A stretch of 64,000 bases of DNA from Kocuria rosea subsp. polaris (GTDB taxonomy: Bacteria > Actinomycetota > Actinomycetes > Actinomycetales > Micrococcaceae), in the NCBI RefSeq assembly GCF_001483755.1, contig NZ_LQBK01000004.1:145303-209302 (forward strand), given 5' to 3'. Shown in pieces: positions 27,947 through 34,832 of this stretch. Both the position numbers and the translations under genes were made by a program. The notes under the pieces are model-generated. The model was not told the DNA's origin. It did not search any database and worked only from the letters and a program-made list of their open reading frames with translations. The stretch's first letter is position 1. Each line of letters begins with the position of its first letter.

Positions 27947-29848
27947 TTATTCGGAAATTCCGCTCAACACCTCACTCGTGCGGTAGACCTCCAGCCGTTG
28001 GGGCGACCAGATCTCCTTCACAAGCCGGGACACGAGCCCACTTCGTTCTGATTGTTCCGCGAGACCGTAGTGTTCGTACGGCCGGAATGGCAGTTCGCGT
28101 TCCTGAACAAATTTCGAGAATTGCGGACTGTGCTCATATGCGGAAGCCGTAAGGCTCGCCGCGTAAAGGTTTTGTTTTGCGTAATGCGGGGCCTTCTCCT
28201 CGAAGGTTTTATCCTGGAAGCTCCGGTTGACGTCGGCGGGCAACAAGACCAGGCCAGCGATATTCTCCCGCGAGTTCTCAAAATCTCGTTCGGAGTCGAA
28301 TTGATCCGCATACGGTTCGTAATGATTTGCCCAGATGTGCTCGATATCCAAAGGATTGCCGGATGTTCGATCAACGTACTTGTCGAAAAGGTCCAATCGA
28401 CCTGACTGCGTCTCGACGTATGCTGTGATCCGCGCGAGCATGTGGTAGACGTACCGCTTGCTGAACTGGTTGATGCTCAACTGGGGGATGCCGTGACGCC
28501 CCCTGCCTTGGATCCCATCAAAGCTGACGTCATCGAGCGTCAACTGCTCCAGGAGAATGTCGACCAACTCGTCCAAGGACTTGCGGCGAATCTTCTTCGT
28601 CAGGAGATGCATGGCGTAGCTGACGGAGGAGTAACCCACCCGGACGTAGTTCGAGGTCCGGCGCATGATCCAGATGTCCAAGTAGGTCGCGGTGGCTGCG
28701 ATCTTGCGCCGCACTGTTTCGTCGTCGTCGTTGACGTCCAAGGGGGCGAGCAGTACGGTGCTCTGCCATGTGAACTCGTTGTGGGCGTTGTAGAACACCG
28801 GTTCGAGGCCCGCGGTATAGCGCTGTCCGGCGTGCCGGACGAGGGCGAAGGCGCGGGCGAAAAAGGGAAATTCCTCGGTCATCAACCGAAAATTGGCATT
28901 TTCGTCACCGACGCCAATGTGCTCCCGGCGATCTCTAACCCATCGGTGGAAGACCGAGCCAATAAGTTCCCAATCTTGGTCCACAGCCCCAGCGCGACGC
29001 TCACGGGTGCTTTCAGAGTACTGAGCACGCAGCCATGCCTTGATGCACGCGGCGTCCTGTTCCATGTCTGGGGCGTCGTCAGATGTGTTCAAGCGCAGGA
29101 CTGTTTCGCGCCATTTCTTGTTGGCATGCCGGCGGTTCTCATCGTCTTCGATGGGAGCCAACAAGTATGCCTTCAGCATGTCGACAGGGCTCAATGGTTT
29201 TCCCCTGTCGTTCATGGTTTCGAATATGGCGTACGCCTGGGTGTCACTGCCAGCGCTGATTTCAATGAGTCCAACGTTGGCGACCAGCCAATAGATGAAG
29301 TTCGCCAGGGACGAGCCCAGTTCGTTGGCCAAGTCGAACGATTCGATGTCCCTGTATCGAGCAAGAATGTTGCGGACAGACTCGTCCTTGCCCTCAACAT
29401 TGTAGTCTTCTCCGTTGAACAGGGCCCGCACGACGGGGACACGTTCAGGGATGTCCAGATTGAACTTTTGCTCTCCGTAATCGTCGGAATAGATCAGTGG
29501 CTCGAGGGTAGTGATCACACCGAGCCCGCGGTCTTTGGCCTCTCGATAGAGGTGGATGAGCAATAAAGTGAGTGACGTGACGCGCTGTTGACCGTCGACC
29601 AGATAGGTCTTCGCGTTCCGGTCGGTCACGATGATTGAGCCCAGGAAATACTGGCCGTATGTCTTGACCTTGCTCGTCGGGTCGCCTTCATCGTACTCAT
29701 TACGGAACTTGCCGATAAGATCGAAGACGAGTTCCTCGATGTTCTTGTAGTCCCACTTGTATTCACGTTGGTAGTCATCAATGGAGAACGTTCGCGCTTG
29801 AAGCAGGTTCTTGATTGATCGGTACGTTGGCTGAATATTATTGCTCAC
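27947..29848 (-). CDS. GmrSD-type type IV restriction protein (DUF262 and DUF1524 domains)
   Basis: This is a 633-aa protein. The GTG start is supported by AGGGGAA upstream. The N-terminal DUF262 (GmrS-like) domain carries the NTP-binding motif VDGQQRVTSL at residues 84-93 and the AIFETMNDRGKPLSPVD block near 208. The C-terminal half ends in a DUF1524/HNH-like region, DIEHIWANHYEPYA near 500 followed by NIAGLVLLPADVN. GmrSD enzymes use nucleotides to cut DNA carrying modified (for example glucosylated) cytosines and so complement restriction systems that modified phages escape. The usual His-Ile-x-Pro of DUF1524 reads HIWANH here, a small deviation. It is convergent with the drmD operon and independently transcribed. 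Confidence 0.8.
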   Translation of the reverse strand: MSNNIQPTYRSIKNLLQARTFSIDDYQREYKWDYKNIEELVFDLIGKFRNEYDEGDPTSKVKTYGQYFLGSIIVTDRNAKTYLVDGQQRVTSLTLLLIHLYREAKDRGLGVITTLEPLIYSDDYGEQKFNLDIPERVPVVRALFNGEDYNVEGKDESVRNILARYRDIESFDLANELGSSLANFIYWLVANVGLIEISAGSDTQAYAIFETMNDRGKPLSPVDMLKAYLLAPIEDDENRRHANKKWRETVLRLNTSDDAPDMEQDAACIKAWLRAQYSESTRERRAGAVDQDWELIGSVFHRWVRDRREHIGVGDENANFRLMTEEFPFFARAFALVRHAGQRYTAGLEPVFYNAHNEFTWQSTVLLAPLDVNDDDETVRRKIAATATYLDIWIMRRTSNYVRVGYSSVSYAMHLLTKKIRRKSLDELVDILLEQLTLDDVSFDGIQGRGRHGIPQLSINQFSKRYVYHMLARITAYVETQSGRLDLFDKYVDRTSGNPLDIEHIWANHYEPYADQFDSERDFENSRENIAGLVLLPADVNRSFQDKTFEEKAPHYAKQNLYAASLTASAYEHSPQFSKFVQERELPFRPYEHYGLAEQSERSGLVSRLVKEIWSPQRLEVYRTSEVLSGISE

Positions 29849-30139
29849 GGAATTCCCCTGTCACGTCCTCGAGCTTCTGTGGTTACTCCCCGTTCTACCA
29901 GTGATTCCGACGGTACTGTCGCGGTGGGCACCCGCGTCACCGTTGCCGGTCTCGATGTTGGAATAGGAGTCGTGCTCCCCCACCACGAGTGCACGCCTGG
30001 CGCCTGCGGAGGCCCAGCCTGTGCGGGTAGGACCAGCGGCGTCGAGGGGAGGCCGGGCTGGCCCCAAAGACCTATCACGTCCAAGAGCACACATCGGCTC
30101 GGCCGTTAGAACGGTTCCTTCCCCGGGGCGGGAGCGCGC
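29849..30139. other. Right edge of the defence island, no gene seen
   Basis: These 291 bp contain only short open frames without ribosome sites. They hold the promoter of the GmrSD-like gene and the end of the next chromosomal gene. No tRNA, direct repeat matching the left junction or integrase remnant was found by eye. Confidence 0.45.
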
Positions 30140-30880
30140 CTACTTCCGCCTTGGATCACGTCCGTGGGAGTCCGGCGCTACGTCCGTTGAAGTCGTCCGT
30201 TCGCCGCTCGCTTCGAGCGGCTCCGTGGTGTGCCACCGCCCCAGCGCCCGCCACAGCAGGACCCCGCCGCCGGCGATGAGGGCCAGCGGCCACAGGTAGT
30301 CGAGCACGCTCAGCAGCGCCGCGGCCTCCAGGGCGATCAGCACGGCGAGCACCGCCAGCGCCGCGGCGGGGATCCACGCCCACCGTTGTCGTCCCGGTCC
30401 GCCGGGCAGGACGGCAACCAGGGCGAAGGTGAGGGCGAGGCCCGCGAAGAACAGGGCGCCGGACGCGCGCTCCCTGGACACGGCGGCGTCCCACACGGAC
30501 GTCACCGCGAGGGTGATCAGCACCCCGGCGGGAATGATCGCCCACCAGCGCTCGTGCTGGCGCAGGTACACCGCCGCGAAGCCGGCGCCCATCGACCCCA
30601 GGAACAGCGACCCGCCCCACATCGCGGCGCCGGGCAGCCCGGCCTCGCCCGCGAGCACGGTCAGGCCCAGACCCAGCAGCGCACCGCCGGGCAACGCCGC
30701 CCACCAGGTCTCCCGGCCCGTGGCGAACAGATACCAGAAGACGGCGGCGGCCGCGAGGAACAGCACGCCCCAGAACAGCCCGACGGCCACCGCGGCCCCC
30801 ATCGCCTGGAGCAGCAGCAAAATGCCTGCGACGAGCAGGAGCGCTCCGAACAGGGCGACGACGGTCCGCTGCGTTCTCAT
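30140..30880 (-). CDS. Multi-pass membrane protein of unknown function
   Basis: This is a 246-aa protein. The start MRTQRTVVALFG at 30880 is chosen because GAGGTGAGGGG lies immediately upstream; a longer frame to 30946 lacks such a site. About eight hydrophobic helices are visible, beginning VVALFGALLLVAGILLLL and ending LIAGGGVLLWRAL, with a short polar tail. They are arranged as repeats of Gly/Ala-rich helices separated by short charged loops (FATGRETWW, LRQHERWW), which suggests internal duplication. No transport or enzyme motif is seen. It is divergent from the pentein-like gene. Confidence 0.65.
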   Translation of the reverse strand: MRTQRTVVALFGALLLVAGILLLLQAMGAAVAVGLFWGVLFLAAAAVFWYLFATGRETWWAALPGGALLGLGLTVLAGEAGLPGAAMWGGSLFLGSMGAGFAAVYLRQHERWWAIIPAGVLITLAVTSVWDAAVSRERASGALFFAGLALTFALVAVLPGGPGRQRWAWIPAAALAVLAVLIALEAAALLSVLDYLWPLALIAGGGVLLWRALGRWHTTEPLEASGERTTSTDVAPDSHGRDPRRK

Positions 30881-31064
30881 ACCCCTCACCTCTTTCGCTT
30901 CCAGGGTGCGATCGACGACGCATCCGTCGTTCGGCACCGGAATCACCCTCTGGCCCCGTCGGTACCGCCCGGCCCTTCATCTTGCATTTCGATCTTCCCA
31001 TCCCCTCGAGTTCGGCTCATGCTTCAGGGAACATCGTTCGCGCGCGTCCGTGGGGGAGATCGGC

Positions 31065-32426
31065 ATGCCGGAGCAGAAGATGGAAAGGCACTACCCGAAA
31101 GTGGCGGCACTCCGTCCGCGCACCGAAGGGGATGTTCCCGAGGAAGGGCAGCGACAGCTCTACCTCGCGCGCATCGTCATGGCGGAGGCCGCGGCAGCAG
31201 AGGCCGCCAGAAGGGTTCCCAGGAATCCGCGGCTGGTGTCGAGCACCCACGGGGAGATCGGCAGGATGTTGTTGGCCATCCCCTCCTATGCCGTCACGGA
31301 CGTCGACGGCCGCCCGAACCCGCTGGCAGCTGCATACCGGGACCTGGTGTCCAAGCTCGGCCCGGAGGTCGACCTCGAGGTGATCACCCACGAATCCGTC
31401 GAGGCCGAAGTGCGCGCCTGGTTCGACGCCGACCGGCAAGGGGACGTCCACGTCATCGCCGTCGTGGATCATCTGCACTTCTCGGTGTGGGCTGAGGACG
31501 GCTATGCCATCGTGCAGGACGAGGGCGCGGGAACCCCCGCCTTCGTCGAGCCGTTCTCCTTCCCTCGCTACGGGGACGCCCTCCTCGCGGACATCGTCAG
31601 CAACCACACCGACATGGGTCACTCCCAGGCCCCCCTCTACTTCCAGGGGGGAAACCTGCTCATCGGCGACGACTTCTTTTTGATCGGCGCCGACTATCCC
31701 GCCAACTCGCTGAGCTACGTGTATCAAGCGATCATCCCGGCTCCGGGAGAAAGCCCTCCGGCAACCGTTCGACGCCTGTACTCGGAGTACTTGGACACGT
31801 CCCGAGTCATGCACTATGTGGGAAGCACTGTTCCCGTACCGGCTCAGGCGGTCCGGCCGATCACAGTCGATGGGACGGAATGGCAGGAGATCGTCCACTT
31901 CGGCAACAAGGCCGGAACGGTCCAGCCTCTCTTCCACATCGACATGTTCATCACCCTGGCGGGCAGGGGCTCTGACGGCCGATACCGGCTGCTCGTGGGA
32001 GACCCCCGGATGGCGGCGCAGATTCTGGACGTGCCGCTCTGGCCCGGTGCCATGCAGGAAGTGTTCGACAACATCGCACTCCACTTGGATGCCCTGGGCT
32101 TCGACGTCCACCGGAATCCTCTTCCGCTCACCCATGTGGACGACCCGGCTGACCGATTGCGCACCTGGTACTTCGCGACCAGCAACAACGCCCTGGCGCA
32201 GATCGGGAGCGACGGGACGAAGCGTGTGTGGCTGCCCACCTATGGGCACGGCGCATGGAGCGATCTGGCCAGAACGGATGAGGCGAACCGGGAGGTCTGG
32301 CAGTCCCTCGGCTTCGAGGTCACGATGCTCGGGGATTTCCACCCGTTCGCCGAGAATCTCGGGGCGGTCCACTGCATCAAGAAGTACCTGGACAGAACCG
32401 ACGGACAGGGGAGCCTTCCCACCTAG
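31065..32426 (+). CDS. Pentein-fold, guanidino-group-modifying-like protein (variant active site)
   Basis: This is a 453-aa protein. The ATG at 31065 has GGGGGAG 7 nt upstream; the frame stays open upstream only by chance. Three blocks match the arginine deiminase/amidinotransferase/PAD superfamily: LYFQGGNLLIGDDFFLIG (192-209), where family members usually have E-G-G-D, then LFHIDMFITLAG (289-300) with the catalytic His, and NLGAVHCIKKYL (431-442) with the candidate catalytic Cys437. The Glu/Asp pair of the first block is Gln/Asn here, so the substrate or chemistry may differ from deimination of free arginine or agmatine. No signal peptide is present. Neighbours give no pathway clue. Confidence 0.65.
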   Translation: MPEQKMERHYPKVAALRPRTEGDVPEEGQRQLYLARIVMAEAAAAEAARRVPRNPRLVSSTHGEIGRMLLAIPSYAVTDVDGRPNPLAAAYRDLVSKLGPEVDLEVITHESVEAEVRAWFDADRQGDVHVIAVVDHLHFSVWAEDGYAIVQDEGAGTPAFVEPFSFPRYGDALLADIVSNHTDMGHSQAPLYFQGGNLLIGDDFFLIGADYPANSLSYVYQAIIPAPGESPPATVRRLYSEYLDTSRVMHYVGSTVPVPAQAVRPITVDGTEWQEIVHFGNKAGTVQPLFHIDMFITLAGRGSDGRYRLLVGDPRMAAQILDVPLWPGAMQEVFDNIALHLDALGFDVHRNPLPLTHVDDPADRLRTWYFATSNNALAQIGSDGTKRVWLPTYGHGAWSDLARTDEANREVWQSLGFEVTMLGDFHPFAENLGAVHCIKKYLDRTDGQGSLPT

Positions 32427-32496
32427 GCCGGCCACTCCGCGACGACGGCGGGAGAGAAGCTCCGCGCCGGTCCGCCCGCCGCGGTGAGTGATGCGG

Positions 32497-33624
32497 TCAG
32501 GAGGTCGTCGCCGCGATCTCCCGCGCCACCCGCTTCGCGATCGTCCCGACGTACCCGGTCAAGCCCGGGCGGAATACGTAGCCGACGAACCGCAGGCCCG
32601 GGGCCACCTCGCGGCCGGTGCCGTCCAGCGGCAGGCCGCGCTCGTCCAGCACCCCGAGAGCGCCGACGAGGTCCTCCAGACCGGTCCGGTAGCCCGTGGC
32701 GGCGATCACGGCGTCGGCGGGCTCGCGCCGGCCGCCCGCCAGGAGCACGCTGTCGCCGTCGAGCCCGACCACCGCGGGGACGCACTCGATCGCTCCGCTG
32801 CGGATTTCGTCGAGGACCTCCGCGTCGACGATCGCGGGCGTGACACCGCGGCTCCTGATCGAGGCCATGGCGCCCTCGACGGGGCGGGGCAGCCCGTAGG
32901 CACTGAGATCCCCGACCGTCCTCCGCTGGAGAGCGAAGAGCAGCCGGTCCACGAGCGCGTCCGGCAGGCGCAGCAGCAGCGGGACCGGCAGATCGCCGGG
33001 CAGGCCGTGGAGCTCCCGCAGGAGGATGTTGGGCGGGGTGCGCACGGCGAGCAACACCCGCCGGGCACCGCCGGCCGCGAGCTGGTGGGCGATCTCCATC
33101 CCGCTGGTGCCGGCGCCGGCGACCAGCACCGTGCGCCCCGCGAAGGGCGCGGGATTGCGGTAGGCCGAGGAGTGCAGGACCTCGCCGTCGAAGGCATCCT
33201 CGGAGGCCCAGGCCGGCAGCTTCGGCCGGTTGAGGGCGCCGGTGGCGACCACCACGTGCTCGGCGTGCCGCTCGCCGGCCGAGGTGCTGACGCACCAGCC
33301 GCCGCTGTCGGGGCGGATCCCGAAGACCTCCACCCCGGTCTCCAAGGCCAGGCCGCGGTCGGCGGCGTAGCGCCGCAGATAGGCGATGTACTGGTCGCGG
33401 GTGGGGAACTGGCCGTACTCGCGCGGAAAGGGCGCCCCGGGCAGTGCGGAGTGGCGCCGGGAGGTGTTGAACCGCAGGGCGTCGTAGCGGCCCGTCCAGG
33501 CGGCGCCGGGCTGCGGGCCGCGCTCGAGCACGATGGCCGGCACGCCCCGGGCGCCCAGTTCGGCGGCGGTGGCCAGGCCGGCCGGGCCGGCGCCGAGGAC
33601 CAGGACGCGGGGAGTGATGTCCAT
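32497..33624 (-). CDS. FAD/NAD(P)-dependent flavin monooxygenase-like oxidoreductase
   Basis: This is a 375-aa protein. The ATG at 33624 (MDITPRVLVLGAGPAG) has AAAGGA 7 nt before it. The two Rossmann motifs of a group B flavin monooxygenase are present: LGAGPAGLATAAEL (FAD, about 8-21) and VAGAGTSGMEIAHQL (NADPH, about 160), then the ATGYRTGLEDL motif (about 313). The region between them (LHSSAYRNPAPFAG) sits where the FMO fingerprint is expected but lacks a clean FxGxxxHxxxY/F. It is slightly shorter than typical members (about 400-500 aa), closer to the YUCCA/CzcO-like group. The substrate is unknown. It follows the methyltransferase on the same strand, with a hairpin in the 58-bp gap. Confidence 0.75.
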   Translation of the reverse strand: MDITPRVLVLGAGPAGLATAAELGARGVPAIVLERGPQPGAAWTGRYDALRFNTSRRHSALPGAPFPREYGQFPTRDQYIAYLRRYAADRGLALETGVEVFGIRPDSGGWCVSTSAGERHAEHVVVATGALNRPKLPAWASEDAFDGEVLHSSAYRNPAPFAGRTVLVAGAGTSGMEIAHQLAAGGARRVLLAVRTPPNILLRELHGLPGDLPVPLLLRLPDALVDRLLFALQRRTVGDLSAYGLPRPVEGAMASIRSRGVTPAIVDAEVLDEIRSGAIECVPAVVGLDGDSVLLAGGRREPADAVIAATGYRTGLEDLVGALGVLDERGLPLDGTGREVAPGLRFVGYVFRPGLTGYVGTIAKRVAREIAATTS

Positions 33625-33656
33625 GGCGTGTCCTTTCGGATCAGGGGGCTGGTCCA

Positions 33657-33681
33657 CCCCGGCCACGAGGTGTGGCCGGGG
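33657..33681 (-). terminator. Hairpin after the methyltransferase gene
   Basis: CCCCGGCCAC pairs perfectly with GTGGCCGGGG around a GAGGT loop. It lies immediately beyond the methyltransferase stop and 33 bp before the start of the monooxygenase on the same strand. It could terminate or attenuate read-through, so the two genes may not form a simple operon. Confidence 0.6.
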
Positions 33682-33682
33682 C

Positions 33683-34738
33683 TCAGGGCCGAGCCTGGAG
33701 GACCATGTTGAACGGAGTGTCCGCCACCCGGCGCACGTCCCGGAAGCCGCCCTCGGTGAGGACGTCGCGCAGCGCCCGCTCCCCGGCCTGGCCGCCGAGC
33801 GCGAGCCCCACCGGCTGGGACAGGGAGTTGGGGGTGCACAGGAACGTGGACGCCGCGTAGCCGAGCGGCGCCGCCGGGTTGGCGAGGTTCGCCGCGAGGT
33901 CGTCGCCGGCCTGGAGCTCGACGAGGACGAGCGAGCCGCCGGGCGCGAGGGCGTTGCGGGCGTAGGCGGCCGCCCCCACGGGGTCGCCCAGGTCGTGGAA
34001 GGCGTCGACGAACGTCACGAGGTCGTAGTCGTGGCCCGGGTACTCGTGGCAGTGGGCGACCTCGAAGCTCACCCGGTCCGCCACCCCGGCCGCCGCGGCT
34101 CGGGCCCGGGCGATCTCGATGGATGGTTCGTGGGGATCGAAGCCGACGAATCGGGAGCGGGGAAACGCCTGCGCGAGCATGATCAGCGGCGCACCGTGCC
34201 CGGTGCCCACGTCCGCCACGGTGGCGCCGGCGGTGAGTCGTTCGGCGACGCCGTCGAGCGCCGGGACCCACTCCGTCACCAGGCTCCGCCGGTACTGCGC
34301 CGACCAGAAGCGCTCGGTCTGCTCGAAGACCACGGGGTCGTGCTCGCCCCAGGCGATTCCCTCGCCCGTGCGGAAGGCCTCCAGCAGGGGGTCGACGTCC
34401 CGGAACATCCCGCCCGGGAGCAGGCACGCTGCCACCGTCCCGTCGTCGGTGAGCACCGCGGCCCACTCCGCAGGCAGGGTGAAGGTCTCCTCCGCCGCGT
34501 CGTATCCGAGGATCCCGGCGGCGGCCTGCTGGGCCAGCCACTCGCGGACGTAGCGTTCGTGGGTGCCGGTGGCCGCGGCGAGCCGGCCGGGCGTGGCCGG
34601 GCCGAGGTGCTCCAGCGCGGCGTAGAGGCCGAGCCGGTCGCCGACGAGGACCATCGCCGTCGTCGCGGCCGCGGTGACGAGGCCGAAGTACTCCTGGGCG
34701 CGCTGCGCCACGAGGTCCTCGGTGCGGGTGGTGGTCAT
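33683..34738 (-). CDS. SAM-dependent methyltransferase with N-terminal winged helix
   Basis: This is a 351-aa protein. The ATG at 34738 (MTTTRTEDLV) is preferred to an upstream frame start at 34792. The N-terminal 110 residues form a winged-helix-like dimerisation region (LGLYAALEHLGPATPGRLAA, ERYVREWLAQQAAAGIL), as in Rv2258c-type methyltransferases. The SAM-binding motif I is VADVGTGHGAPLIMLA (about 172-187), with acidic GFDPHEPSIE about 20 residues later, then FVDAFHDLGDP. The target may be a small molecule. The gene is divergent from the SARP-type regulator across 94 bp, so that regulator is a candidate controller. Confidence 0.8.
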   Translation of the reverse strand: MTTTRTEDLVAQRAQEYFGLVTAAATTAMVLVGDRLGLYAALEHLGPATPGRLAAATGTHERYVREWLAQQAAAGILGYDAAEETFTLPAEWAAVLTDDGTVAACLLPGGMFRDVDPLLEAFRTGEGIAWGEHDPVVFEQTERFWSAQYRRSLVTEWVPALDGVAERLTAGATVADVGTGHGAPLIMLAQAFPRSRFVGFDPHEPSIEIARARAAAAGVADRVSFEVAHCHEYPGHDYDLVTFVDAFHDLGDPVGAAAYARNALAPGGSLVLVELQAGDDLAANLANPAAPLGYAASTFLCTPNSLSQPVGLALGGQAGERALRDVLTEGGFRDVRRVADTPFNMVLQARP

Positions 34739-34832
34739 CGGAGGGTCCCTTCGTCGTCGGTCGTGTCCCACGATGCTCCCCGGCCCTGTCACGGACCTTT
34801 CATCGCGCGGTCAGCGGCGGACAATGGGGAAC

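Noticed and set aside
2425-29848. Prophage or integrative element
   Set aside because: No integrase, portal, capsid or replication gene, tRNA or flanking repeat was found.
31065-32426. Plain agmatine or arginine deiminase
   Set aside because: The His and Cys blocks fit, but the acidic E-G-G-D pair is replaced by Q-G-G-N, so only the superfamily is claimed.
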